Assembly: GCA_023386585.1 (NCBI GenBank)
Contig: JAEWJM010000012.1
Location: 1-64,000, forward strand
Length of the DNA stretch: 64,000 bases
Source of the DNA: Bacteroidota bacterium
Lineage (GTDB): Bacteria > Bacteroidota > Bacteroidia > Flavobacteriales > Flavobacteriaceae
Reading direction: 5' to 3'
Shown here: positions 43,270 to 51,709 of the stretch, in pieces
Numbering within the stretch: position 1 is the first letter of the stretch
Layout of the letters: each line of letters begins with the position of its first letter
The notes under the pieces: generated by a model
The model's input: only the letters and a program-made list of their open reading frames with translations
What the model was told of the DNA's origin: nothing
Database searches by the model: none
Program-made: the position numbers and the translations under genes

Positions 43270-45960
43270 ATGAAGATTCTGAAAACACAGGTACTTCGCG
43301 GTCCAAATATTTGGAGCAATTACCGAAAGAAACTAATCCAGATCAGGCTTGATTTGGAAGAAATGGAGAACTTCCCAACCGACAAACTTCCAGGCTTTAA
43401 AGAAAGATTAGAAAACATGTTCCCCACGCTTATTGAGCACGAATGCTCTGAAGGCGTGCGCGGCGGATTTCTGATCAGGCTGGAGCGTGGAACCTGGCTG
43501 GGACACGTCCTGGAGCATGTGGCGCTCGAAATCCAATCGCTCGCAGGAATGCAAACCGGTTACGGGCGAACTCGCGGCACTGGCGAAAAAGGCGTCTATA
43601 ATGTCGTTTTTGCCTACACCATTGAAGAGGCTGGATTATTTGCCGCTGAAGCTGCATTTCGAATTGTCGACGCCTTGTCGAAAAATGAACCTTACGATCC
43701 TTCAGCCGATCTGAAGCGATTGAATGAACTCCGCATCAGCAACAGCCTCGGGCCAAGCACGAAAAGCATTGTTGACGAAGCGGAAAGACGCGGCATTCCG
43801 TGGGCGCGCCTTGGAAACAATTCAAGTATCCGATTGGGCTACGGGAAAAACCAAATGCATTTCCAGGCAACTATAACCTGCAAGACAAGCACGATGGCAG
43901 TTGAAATCGCCGGCGACAAGGAAGAAACCAAATATTTGCTTTCGAAAGCACGGATTCCTGTTCCCGATGGCGGCGTTTGCAGCAATAAGGAGGAAATGGC
44001 GAAAATTGTCGACCGTCTCGGCTATCCGCTCGTTATAAAGCCTTTGAGCGGAAATCAGGGAAAAGGCGCAACGATTGGCGTGAACACTTGGGAAGAAGCT
44101 ACCGCAGCATTTGATTTTGCTGCGATATACGGCAGCGAAGTCATGGTGGAAACCTGTATTTCGGGCTACGATTTCAGGATGTTGGTAATCGACAATAAGT
44201 TCGTTGCCGCGGCCAAACGAGTTCCTGCACACGTAATCGGTGACGGAAAATCAACCGTAAAGGAACTTGTTGCCATTGAGAACTCTGATCCGAGAAGGGG
44301 CGAAGGCCACGAAAATGTCCTCACAAAAATAACGATCGAGCACGATAGTGCGGAAATGCTCAAAAAGCAAAAGCTTACAATCGACAGCGTGCCGCGACCG
44401 AATCAGCTTGTAATGCTGAAATCAACAGCAAACCTGAGCACCGGCGGTACTGCTATTGACGTTACTGATGACGTCCATCCTGAAAACATTTTCCTCGCCG
44501 AGCGCGTTGCGAAAATTATAGGCCTCGATGTCTGCGGAATTGATATTATGTCCAATAACCTTCACGAACCGTTGCAGAAAAATGGCGGTGTTGTATTGGA
44601 AGTAAATGCTGCTCCGGGATTCCGGATGCATCTTGCACCATCGGCAGGCCAGCCCAGGAATGTAGCGGCAGCAGTCGTTGACATGCTTTATCCGCCGGGC
44701 AAAGAAAGCCGCATTCCGATAATTGCCGTGACCGGAACAAATGGGAAAACAACGACTTCACGGCTGCTTTCGCACATGGCGAAGAACAGCGGGTATAAAG
44801 TCGGATTTACCACTACTGACGGAATTTACATCAACGATCACCTGATTGAAAAAGGCGATACTACAGGGCCGATCAGCGCCGGATTTGTACTGGCTGATCC
44901 ATCTGTTGATTTTGCGGTTCTTGAAACGGCGCGCGGTGGAATTCTTCGGTCAGGTCTGAGCTATCACCAATGCGACGTGGGAATCATTACCAATATCCGC
45001 GAAGACCATCTCGGCCTGAACGACATCAACACATTGGAAGATCTCGCAAACGTTAAAGGCGTTGTTGCCCGGAGTGTCAAGAAAGACGGTTGGGCGGTTC
45101 TCAACGCTGAGGATGAGCACTGTCGAAAAATCGGTGCCGACCTTGATTGTAATGTTGCTTATTTTAGCCTTGATCCTGAAAATGTATTTATTCGTGAGCA
45201 GATCGCGAAAGGCCAGCCCGTTGCGGTTTATGAAAACGGATACGTAAGCATAATCAAAGGCACTGAAACACTTCGCATCGAAAAAGACAAGAAGATCCCG
45301 ATCACTTTCGACGGAAGCGCGAAATTCATGATTGCAAATACCCTGGCTGCCACGTTGGCGGGTTATCTCTGGGGATTCACCGCAGAAGATGTGCGCCACT
45401 CGCTCCAGACGTTCGTGCCAAGTTTCGAACAAACCCCGGGCAGGCTTAACTTGTTCAAATTCAAAAATTTCCAGGTATTGGTTGATTATGCGCATAATCC
45501 ACACGGATATACCGCAATTGAAGAATACCTTGCGAATGTAAATGCGAATCGTAAAATCGGCATTATCTCCGGAATTGGCGACCGTCGCGACGAAGATATC
45601 CGCGAATGCGCACTGATCGCCTGCAGGATGTTCGACCACGTGATAATCCGACAGGAACACGACCTTCGCGGGCGCACCGAGCAGGGAATCAATTCACTGC
45701 TGCTCCAAGGAATGTTGGAATCCTGTAAAAAGGTCACTCATGAGATAATTCCGAAAGAAACCGACGCGATTCAACGCGCGCTAGCGCTGGCGGGCAAGGG
45801 AGACATGATTGTTGCACTGAGCGACGAATATGCCGGCGTGATCGATATAATCAAAAGCGAACTTGAAAAAGAGGAAAGCCTTGGTGTAATCCGCAATGGA
45901 ATACAACCGGCGCTTCCACAAATCCATTTAAATCCGAATTATCATGGAAAAACCGCATAA
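43270..45960 (+). CDS. cphA: Cyanophycin synthetase
   Basis: CphA makes cyanophycin (multi-L-arginyl-poly-L-aspartate), a nitrogen, carbon and energy store, using ATP. The 896-residue protein has the three expected parts: an N-terminal domain (about 1-160, MKILKTQVLRGPNIWSNYRKKLI), an ATP-grasp domain (about 215-480, LVIKPLSGNQGKGATIGV and LEVNAAPGFRMHL) and a Mur ligase-like domain (from about 485; P-loop VTGTNGKTTTSR). VLETARGGILRSGL and the C-terminal VDYAHNPHGY and GIISGIGDRRDEDI are characteristic. ATG 43270 is chosen because box C places the transcription start after the earlier ATG 43204. A small hydrophilic gene overlaps its 3' end by 17 nt. Confidence 0.95.
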   Translation: MKILKTQVLRGPNIWSNYRKKLIQIRLDLEEMENFPTDKLPGFKERLENMFPTLIEHECSEGVRGGFLIRLERGTWLGHVLEHVALEIQSLAGMQTGYGRTRGTGEKGVYNVVFAYTIEEAGLFAAEAAFRIVDALSKNEPYDPSADLKRLNELRISNSLGPSTKSIVDEAERRGIPWARLGNNSSIRLGYGKNQMHFQATITCKTSTMAVEIAGDKEETKYLLSKARIPVPDGGVCSNKEEMAKIVDRLGYPLVIKPLSGNQGKGATIGVNTWEEATAAFDFAAIYGSEVMVETCISGYDFRMLVIDNKFVAAAKRVPAHVIGDGKSTVKELVAIENSDPRRGEGHENVLTKITIEHDSAEMLKKQKLTIDSVPRPNQLVMLKSTANLSTGGTAIDVTDDVHPENIFLAERVAKIIGLDVCGIDIMSNNLHEPLQKNGGVVLEVNAAPGFRMHLAPSAGQPRNVAAAVVDMLYPPGKESRIPIIAVTGTNGKTTTSRLLSHMAKNSGYKVGFTTTDGIYINDHLIEKGDTTGPISAGFVLADPSVDFAVLETARGGILRSGLSYHQCDVGIITNIREDHLGLNDINTLEDLANVKGVVARSVKKDGWAVLNAEDEHCRKIGADLDCNVAYFSLDPENVFIREQIAKGQPVAVYENGYVSIIKGTETLRIEKDKKIPITFDGSAKFMIANTLAATLAGYLWGFTAEDVRHSLQTFVPSFEQTPGRLNLFKFKNFQVLVDYAHNPHGYTAIEEYLANVNANRKIGIISGIGDRRDEDIRECALIACRMFDHVIIRQEHDLRGRTEQGINSLLLQGMLESCKKVTHEIIPKETDAIQRALALAGKGDMIVALSDEYAGVIDIIKSELEKEESLGVIRNGIQPALPQIHLNPNYHGKTA

Positions 45961-46315
45961 GGAATACTCAGAAGACGATTCGCTGGATACCGGGAAAATG
46001 GCTGCCGAATACGGCAACGAGCCGCACAAGATGGGGAGCGACAATAGCGGGAATGCCGACTTTGGAAAAACGGAAGATTTTCCGTCAGATTCCACCACGG
46101 GAAGCGGCTTTAGTGAACTGGAACGCGAGCATCAGGACGGAACCAATGCGACGCGCGACAGCCAGGACAACGGGAGTCAGCTGTTGACCGACAGCTACAA
46201 CATCAACGATAAAGCACATTCCGATAGTAGTCTTGACGATTTTGTAAAAACAACATCCAATTACCACCATGCTGACGAACCCGACGACGATCCGGGAAGC
46301 GACAGCCGTCATTAA
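45944..46315 (+). CDS. Hydrophilic low-complexity protein co-transcribed with cphA
   Basis: A 123-residue, strongly acidic and hydrophilic protein full of Asp, Ser, Asn, Gly and Thr (DSTTGSGFSELEREHQDGTN). Predicted disordered; no signal peptide, no membrane segment, no family recognised. Its ATG lies within the end of cphA (17-nt overlap), so it is translated from the same mRNA. A hairpin terminator follows. It might be a granule-associated or desiccation-type protein, but nothing in the sequence proves this. Confidence 0.7.
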   Translation: MEKPHKEYSEDDSLDTGKMAAEYGNEPHKMGSDNSGNADFGKTEDFPSDSTTGSGFSELEREHQDGTNATRDSQDNGSQLLTDSYNINDKAHSDSSLDDFVKTTSNYHHADEPDDDPGSDSRH

Positions 46316-46318
46316 CTC

Positions 46319-46345
46319 AAAAGGCTTACCTCACGTAGGCCTTTT
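46319..46345 (+). terminator. Terminator or attenuator after the cphA operon
   Basis: AAAAGGCTTAC / GTAGGCCTTTT pair over 11 positions with one T-G, loop CTCAC, followed by CTTTT. The next gene starts 9 nt later on the same strand, so some readthrough may supply it. Confidence 0.75.
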
Positions 46346-46353
46346 CTTTTATT

Positions 46354-46794
46354 ATGGAAATAGTAAAAATTTTAGTTGCGACTCTTGCAGGTACATCGAC
46401 GATGACCGCATTCAGCTATATCGTTTCGGAAGCATTCCAGAAATTGTTCAAGGAACCGGTGCTGCTTGCGATCATCATGAAAAAGCTTCGCGTCGACGCA
46501 TCGGCGAAGACCAAAACCGTATTGGCGTGGCTGCTTCATTATTTTATCGGACTCCTTTTCGTATTGTCGTATGAAGTCGCATGGAATTACTTCAACATTC
46601 CACAATCCTGGCTCGTGGGCTGCATTTTCGGCTGCATCAGCGGGATATTTGGAATCCTCGGATGGATGCTGCTTTTTCGAATTCCGGGTAAACCACCGAA
46701 AGTCCACTTTTCCGAATACTACCTCCAACTATTTTTCGCTCATGTTGTTTTTGCACTTACAGTTCTTGCTGTGTACAAGATATTCGAGCCATAA
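46354..46794 (+). CDS. Four-helix membrane protein, unknown function
   Basis: A 146-residue inner membrane protein with about four hydrophobic helices (around 2-24, 58-80, 86-112 and 122-142). A loop between the first two is charged (KKLRVDASAKTKT). No family recognised with confidence. It comes 9 nt after the hairpin that follows the cphA operon and has no visible promoter of its own, so it may depend on readthrough from cphA. Confidence 0.7.
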   Translation: MEIVKILVATLAGTSTMTAFSYIVSEAFQKLFKEPVLLAIIMKKLRVDASAKTKTVLAWLLHYFIGLLFVLSYEVAWNYFNIPQSWLVGCIFGCISGIFGILGWMLLFRIPGKPPKVHFSEYYLQLFFAHVVFALTVLAVYKIFEP

Positions 46795-46878
46795 CATGAA
46801 AAAAGCGGCATTTCTACCGCTCTATAAAAACGGAGCAGCAGCCAGAAGACCGCACGCTCCGAAACCAACAACTTATAT

Positions 46879-47241
46879 CTACGTACTATATGCTGCCTGC
46901 GGCCTTGTTTTGGTCATCAGGCTGGCCATTATTTCGAAAATACCTACAATCAGCTGCGGCAGATAGACTTGATCTGCAAATCCGAACAGCCATGGAGAGG
47001 CTGCAAGCACAAGTCCTGACACCAGGTCAATTGTAAGATGTGTCGGCATTGGAATTATGTGTGTAACCCCAAGCTCATAAGCGGTCATCAGGCTCATGAT
47101 GATTGTCATCGCACCAAGCACCATCGGAACAATACTTTGCGAAGCATTGACGTCCCATCCTGCTAAAAACGGCAGGATTATCAGCAAAATACCTGTCATA
47201 TAATCCAGATAGCCGTGCGTTCTCGTTTCTATAACTTTCAT
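46879..47241 (-). CDS. SPW repeat membrane protein
   Basis: A 120-residue protein with four predicted helices and the SPW repeat motif (ASPWLFGFADQVYLPQLIVGIFEI, with a related first half GYLDYMTGILLIILPFLAGWD). SPW proteins are small membrane proteins of unknown function found in many bacteria. It starts 22 bases after the lipoprotein gene on the same strand and should share its promoter, box D. Confidence 0.8.
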   Translation of the reverse strand: MKVIETRTHGYLDYMTGILLIILPFLAGWDVNASQSIVPMVLGAMTIIMSLMTAYELGVTHIIPMPTHLTIDLVSGLVLAASPWLFGFADQVYLPQLIVGIFEIMASLMTKTRPQAAYST

Positions 47242-47263
47242 GACTGATGTGATTTAGTTATTA

Positions 47264-47593
47264 TTACGGCGTATTGGTTGATGTTCCCGAACCGCCGGTA
47301 CCCGAGTTTCCGGTGCTGCTGCCCATATTGGCATTGGTACCGGTTCCGGTTCCCGTTCCAGTGGTTGTTCCACCGGTTGTTCCTGATCCCGTGTCGCCTG
47401 AAATTGTGTCGTTCATGGTTCCGGTATCAGAGTTAGAACCCGGACTTGACATGTCTGCGTCAGTCGATGTTCCACCTGCGGAGTTGTACTCTGTTCCTTC
47501 CGAATTTGTCGTAGAATCGGAGTTGCCTTTGCATCCGAACGCAAATCCTGCCAGCAGTGCCAGCATGGCTATATTCATTTTCGTATTTTTCAT
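47264..47593 (-). CDS. Small Gly/Ser/Thr-rich lipoprotein
   Basis: A 109-residue protein with a lipobox (LLAGFAFGC, cysteine at residue 21) and a mature part that is almost entirely Gly, Ser, Thr, Asn and Asp. The TGTGTGTGTN-like run at the end is low complexity; no domain is visible. It is probably an outer membrane or periplasmic surface lipoprotein. It is the first gene after box D and leads into the SPW gene. Confidence 0.72.
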   Translation of the reverse strand: MKNTKMNIAMLALLAGFAFGCKGNSDSTTNSEGTEYNSAGGTSTDADMSSPGSNSDTGTMNDTISGDTGSGTTGGTTTGTGTGTGTNANMGSSTGNSGTGGSGTSTNTP

Positions 47594-47619
47594 ATTGATT
47601 GCTTTAAAGTTGACATCTG

Positions 47620-47675
47620 TAAAATTAATTTCTAGCCTAACCTTTTGGATTATAGGATTAAAAGGTATTATTATA
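47620..47675 (-). promoter_or_regulatory. 21-nt direct-repeat box D with -7 element
   Basis: On the minus strand GAAATCCTATAAT and TTAATCCTATAAT have TATAA cores at 47675-47671 and 47654-47650, 21 nt apart. After 22 nt comes TAATTTTA (47627-47620). The lipoprotein ATG is 27 nt further. It is the same layout as boxes A-C, E and F. Confidence 0.78.
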
Positions 47676-47753
47676 GGATTTCTACCTTGCCAAAAAATGC
47701 AGGAAAATTAACAATTGTAAGCAATTTCAGGGGCGTGCGCGCGTTTTGGAATA

Positions 47754-48377
47754 ATGACACTTTTTGATGAGACTGATCTTTTTCAAACGGGCAATCCCGC
47801 AAAAATTGAGTACGATCTTCCCGACGCGGAAATCACTTTATACGACGGATTTTTTGATAAAGAGAAGTCTGATCACTATTATCGAACCTTACTGGCAGAG
47901 ACAAACTGGAGAGAACATGAGATGACGGTTTATGGCCAATCTCATGTTGTTCCGCGGATGATTGCCTGGTATGAGGACGCTGAAAACCCCGGTGCGAAGC
48001 CGTCGAGAATCCTCACTGCCGACTTGCAGGCAATCCGCGATAGTGTTAATGCAGAAACAGGATTGTACTTCAACAGCGTACTATTGAATCTTTACCGGAA
48101 CGGCGGCGATGGAGTCGGCTGGCACAGCGATCGCGAGAAGAATTTCGGAAAGGACGCAATAATAGCCTCGATAACTTTTGGACAAACACGTCCGTTCCGG
48201 CTTCGCCACAAATTGCGCAAAGATCTGCAGCTCGAAATTCTGCTGAAACACGGCTCATTTCTCTTGATGTCCGGAACTACACAAAGCTTTTGGGAACACC
48301 AGATTCCGAAGTCGGCACGCCCAATGTCGCCACGAATCAACCTTACATTCAGGCAGGTAAAACGTGACGAATTCTAG
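47754..48377 (+). CDS. alkB: AlkB-type alpha-ketoglutarate-dependent DNA/RNA dealkylase
   Basis: AlkB proteins repair methylated bases by oxidative demethylation with Fe(II) and 2-oxoglutarate. The 207-residue protein keeps the iron ligands H124, D126 (GWHSDREKNFG) and H182 (SFWEHQIPK), and R194 and R200 (SPRINLTFRQ) for 2-oxoglutarate. NLYRNGGDGVGWHSD is close to the ALKBH2/3-like group. It is a single gene without an Ada regulator beside it. It overlaps the minus-strand gene at 48374 tail to tail by 4 nt. Confidence 0.93.
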   Translation: MTLFDETDLFQTGNPAKIEYDLPDAEITLYDGFFDKEKSDHYYRTLLAETNWREHEMTVYGQSHVVPRMIAWYEDAENPGAKPSRILTADLQAIRDSVNAETGLYFNSVLLNLYRNGGDGVGWHSDREKNFGKDAIIASITFGQTRPFRLRHKLRKDLQLEILLKHGSFLLMSGTTQSFWEHQIPKSARPMSPRINLTFRQVKRDEF

Positions 48378-48868
48378 TGCGCAATCGTACGATGAAGTGA
48401 GGTAAGCAACTTATTGACCGCGGCTTCATATTGCATTTTAGGACTTGTCCAATGATTGTCTTTTGATGGCTTTTCGGCGAGCGCTTCGCCAATCGTAATG
48501 GTCGCTCTTTTCGTGCCTGAAAGCAGCGCCTGGTGAAGATAACGCACGCGGTACTTTCCATCTTTAAAATGAAGTTCTATGATATAAGCTGCGTCATAGC
48601 TTGAGTTCTGTTTTTGAAAGGCGTGGTGTAATGTTCCCGCAAATGAGAGGTTTCTACCAGGCATTCTTGATCGGTAAACGTCATCCTGGCCAGCCAGATT
48701 CATGTTAATCCACTTTTCAGCTGCCAAATACAAAGAGTTTGCTTTTTTTCGAGCCACATTGTGAACGATAAAATCGGCACTTCCATCTTTGTGAAAATGG
48801 AAGGTCTGCGCGGTTGCCGACGCAATCCAAAAGTAGGTGATCAGAAGCAGGAAATTTTTCATTCTCAT
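48374..48868 (-). CDS. Secreted DUF4468-like protein
   Basis: A 164-residue protein with signal peptide (NFLLLITYFWIASATAQ). The mature part (NSLYLAAEKWINMNLAGQDD ... GNLHHAF-like strands, ELHFKDGKYRVRYLHQAL) resembles the DUF4468 (TBP-like fold) domain of Bacteroidota; the match is from memory and modest. Function unknown. Its stop overlaps the alkB stop by 4 nt. The upstream gap (48869-49004) shows no strong promoter for it. Confidence 0.6.
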   Translation of the reverse strand: MRMKNFLLLITYFWIASATAQTFHFHKDGSADFIVHNVARKKANSLYLAAEKWINMNLAGQDDVYRSRMPGRNLSFAGTLHHAFQKQNSSYDAAYIIELHFKDGKYRVRYLHQALLSGTKRATITIGEALAEKPSKDNHWTSPKMQYEAAVNKLLTSLHRTIAH

Positions 48869-49004
48869 TGCCGCTAAAGTATCAATTTTCCTTCGACGCG
48901 TGCGGAATTTTTACATTTTATCGATTTAACATCCCGAGGGTTTCGCTACTTAAACAAAATTATTATCTTTATTCGAAACCACCGCCTCAAATGCTTTTCA
49001 GCGA

Positions 49005-51002
49005 ATGAATCATTTTTTCAGACGGCTTCCACTGCATACCAAATTGATCCTTATTGGATTGATTCCTTTCGTGTTTCTTTCATTTCTTACCTATCAGATA
49101 TACAATGAAAAAACGGAAAAGTTAAAAATATTCGACAATTACAGGCAATACCTGGCCGAATCGGAGAATATCAACAGCCTGATTGACGCCATGCAGGAGG
49201 AACGAAAATTTTCCTTTGACTATGCGATTACCAAACAGAATCGCCAAAACCTCGTCCTTCAGCGGCCCAAAACCGATTCAATAATCGCACAACTTATCAA
49301 AAGCAAGGATCCGTCTTTGGCTGGCTTTACTCATTATACGAAGCTGGGCCAGCTCGACAGTATCCGCGAAAAAGTTGATGCCTTCGCCACCGATCCCAAC
49401 GGTGTTATGCACTATTACAGCAATACGATTTTCCGACTCAACACGCTGAATACGATTCCGCCCGGAAACACGGCTTATCTTCAGCCGGTTTACAAGAATT
49501 TGGTCGCACAAAAGATATTGTCCGAAATAATCACGTACATCGGGATTATCCGCAGCAATGTTTACAACGTGCTGAATACAAAAAAATACATGGTCGAAAC
49601 GCTGATCGGAACTATGGGTGCGTATGATGTTTATAAATCCTATGAGCTTGAATTTATGGCCAAAGCATCGCCTGAGATCAAGGAGAAGTATAACTATGTG
49701 CGAAGGCGTACGGCGCTTCGTCCGACAGATGACTACATTGACCACTTGTTCAAGACCTTTGCTTTCGATGAAAGTTTCACCGCGCCCGAATGGTGGAAGG
49801 TTTCCGACGAAGGAACCAATTCTTTGCGAAAACTGCAGCAGGAAATCTGGCAAAACCTGAACTTGGAGATCAATAATTTGTATGAAAAAGAGAAAGCTGC
49901 GCAGAATAGGACATTGATATTGCTTTTTGTTGCGTTGGGCCTGACTGTCATATTGGTGAGCTATATTTTATTCAGCATCAATCAATCGCTTCGTGAACTT
50001 CGTTCGGCTGCAGGTAGAATTGCCGAAGGTGACACGGGAATCCGGATTTCCGCAGGAGCGGATGACGTGCTCGGAAAACTCGCCAATTCGATCAAGCGGA
50101 TCGATTCAGTTAACCGCGACCTGGCAATAGCGGCGGCTGAGATCGGGAAGGGGAATTTCAATGTAGATTTCCACGCCAGAAGTGAAAATGACTTGCTTGG
50201 AAACGCCATTGTAAAGATGAAAGACGAACTCGAGCAGTACAGTCGCAAAATGGAAGACCTTGTAGCAGAACGGACTGAAGAACTTGGCCGGTCAAATGAA
50301 GATCTGCAGCAATTCGCACACGTTGCCAGTCACGACCTTAAAGAGCCGCTTCGTAAAATCGCCACTTTCAGCAGTATTTTGAGCCAGGAACAGCACGCAA
50401 ATCTTACCGAGAAAGGCAAAACGTACCTCAAAAAAATCGAATTGGCGTCGCAGCGCATGTCGCACATGATCGAAGGCGTGCTGGCGTATTCAACGGTTTC
50501 GGTTAATGAACCGCCGTTCGAATTGGTCGACCTGAACCTGATTATGGAAGGCGTGCGAAACGACTTGGAACTGGCAATCATCCAAAAGGAAGCCGTGATA
50601 AGTTACGAACCGCTACCCCGAGTGACCGGAATTCCGCTGCTTCTCAGTCAATTGTTTACCAACCTTATTAGTAATGCGCTCAAGTTCATTAAACAAGATG
50701 TGCAGCCAAGAATAGCCATAACTTCAGCGATTGTCGAAAATCCATCAGCCAATGGCTTAAACATGAGGCAAGGAAAATACGCACATATTGCCATATCGGA
50801 TAATGGAATCGGCTTTAACCCTGAGTACGCCGACCGGATGTTTGGAGTTTTCTTCAGGCTGAACAGCAAGGATCAGTTTGAAGGTACTGGGCTCGGACTA
50901 GCATTGTGCCGGAAAATCGTTCACAGGCATGGCGGCGAGATCTACGCCGAAGGCCAGGAAGGCGAGGGCGCAACGTTCCATTTGCTGCTTCCCGTCAATT
51001 AA
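49005..51002 (+). CDS. Sensor histidine kinase with NIT-like sensor, HAMP, HisKA and HATPase
   Basis: A 665-residue membrane kinase. It has a transmembrane helix (about 12-30), a large periplasmic helical domain (about 35-300) that resembles the nitrate/nitrite-sensing NIT domain (ESENINSLIDAMQEERKFSFDYAI), and a second helix (303-324). A HAMP pair follows (about 327-415). The phospho-acceptor is H443 in VASHDLKEPLRK, followed by an ATPase domain (NLISNALKF, DNGIGF, GTGLGLALC). Whether it senses nitrate is inference. A single-domain response regulator overlaps its stop codon by 4 nt on the other strand. Confidence 0.92.
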   Translation: MNHFFRRLPLHTKLILIGLIPFVFLSFLTYQIYNEKTEKLKIFDNYRQYLAESENINSLIDAMQEERKFSFDYAITKQNRQNLVLQRPKTDSIIAQLIKSKDPSLAGFTHYTKLGQLDSIREKVDAFATDPNGVMHYYSNTIFRLNTLNTIPPGNTAYLQPVYKNLVAQKILSEIITYIGIIRSNVYNVLNTKKYMVETLIGTMGAYDVYKSYELEFMAKASPEIKEKYNYVRRRTALRPTDDYIDHLFKTFAFDESFTAPEWWKVSDEGTNSLRKLQQEIWQNLNLEINNLYEKEKAAQNRTLILLFVALGLTVILVSYILFSINQSLRELRSAAGRIAEGDTGIRISAGADDVLGKLANSIKRIDSVNRDLAIAAAEIGKGNFNVDFHARSENDLLGNAIVKMKDELEQYSRKMEDLVAERTEELGRSNEDLQQFAHVASHDLKEPLRKIATFSSILSQEQHANLTEKGKTYLKKIELASQRMSHMIEGVLAYSTVSVNEPPFELVDLNLIMEGVRNDLELAIIQKEAVISYEPLPRVTGIPLLLSQLFTNLISNALKFIKQDVQPRIAITSAIVENPSANGLNMRQGKYAHIAISDNGIGFNPEYADRMFGVFFRLNSKDQFEGTGLGLALCRKIVHRHGGEIYAEGQEGEGATFHLLLPVN

Positions 51003-51418
51003 TGCTTGTGGATGAATTCGCCGTAAGTCGGTTTGAATTTCTCCCAGTTTATATTGAGTGCATGACGCACTGATTTGGCCAGTTTGTGCAGTGTTGTAGG
51101 CTTTTGGATGAAGTAATTTGCGCCAAGTTCACGGCTTTTGGTAACGCTGATGTTGTCGCTCGCGGTAGAAAGCACGACAATCGGAATGGAATTGTACTGT
51201 TCTGCAGATCGGATTTCCTGGATGATCTCATATCCCGACTTCAAAGGCATGTTCAAATCAACAAAAATAATTTTTGGTGTTAGCGACGGAAGCATTTTCA
51301 GCATGTCGCCGCCTCTTTCGAAAACCTTTACTTCCGCGATTTCTCCGACAGCTTCCTGGAAATTGCTGAGATCTTCCTCATCATCATCTACATAAATTAT
51401 CAGCGGGCTATCGATCAT
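50999..51418 (-). CDS. Single-domain response regulator (receiver only)
   Basis: A 139-residue CheY-like receiver. Acidic residues in IIYVDDDEEDL, the phospho-acceptor D54 (IIFVDLNMP), Ser/Thr in VVLSTASD and the lysine in IQKPTT are intact. There is no output domain, so it works through a partner or by phosphotransfer. It lies tail to tail with the sensor kinase, sharing 4 bases of the stop codons, and so is a candidate partner; the pairing is not proved. Confidence 0.9.
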   Translation of the reverse strand: MIDSPLIIYVDDDEEDLSNFQEAVGEIAEVKVFERGGDMLKMLPSLTPKIIFVDLNMPLKSGYEIIQEIRSAEQYNSIPIVVLSTASDNISVTKSRELGANYFIQKPTTLHKLAKSVRHALNINWEKFKPTYGEFIHKH

Positions 51419-51508
51419 CGTTTTTTGAATCTAAAACAAATATACAAAAGCATACACAGCCGAAAACAGGTTGCTGCCAATAAAATTGAGTTAAAGAACT
51501 CGAAATTA

Positions 51509-51564
51509 TGTAAGCCGCAAAAATAATTCTGTAACGGATTCAGGCTGCGACTGTTGTAATTTTA
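51509..51564 (+). promoter_or_regulatory. 21-nt direct-repeat box E with -7 element, no gene downstream
   Basis: GAAATTATGTAAG and ATAATTCTGTAAC have TGTAA cores at 51509-51513 and 51530-51534, 21 nt apart. After 22 nt comes TAATTTTA (51557-51564), identical to box D. It lies in a 291-nt gap and points at a hairpin-rich stretch with a terminator, so it probably drives a small RNA. Confidence 0.75.
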
Positions 51565-51569
51565 TTTGC

Positions 51570-51692
51570 CTAATCAATAGCAGTCATCCACGGAAGTCTT
51601 TATGCTCAACGCATAAATTCTTTTCATGTGTTTGATTTTGTTACTTGGTTAGTTAGGAGGGTAACCATTTTTGGGTACCCTTCTTTTTTTTT
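51570..51692 (+). ncRNA. Putative small RNA between receiver gene and 51710 gene
   Basis: A transcript of about 120 nt is predicted from the -7 element at 51557-51564 (start near 51570) to the T-tract at 51692. It contains a perfect 7-bp hairpin TTTATGC/GCATAAA (51599-51617) and a terminator hairpin (51655-51683). No open reading frame of more than a few codons fits (the longest from ATG is MCLILLLG). The start and end are approximate, and no known sRNA family is recognised. Confidence 0.55.
51655..51692 (+). terminator. Terminator of the putative small RNA
   Basis: Left arm AGGAGGGTAACC, loop ATTTTT, right arm GGGTACCCTTCT pair with one mismatch and one G-U, then a run of nine T (51684-51692). 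It is oriented only for plus-strand transcripts; the minus-strand gene that ends at 51710 gains no T-tract from it. Confidence 0.72.
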
Positions 51693-51709
51693 GTGAATTT
51701 TTTTTGGAA

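Noticed and set aside
47716..47753. TGTAA (47716-47720) upstream of alkB
   Set aside because: There is no partner core 21 nt before or after it, so no box is called for alkB.
48964..48971. TATCTTTA upstream of the sensor kinase as a promoter
   Set aside because: It is one base off the -7 consensus and has no -33 partner, so it was not listed as a feature.
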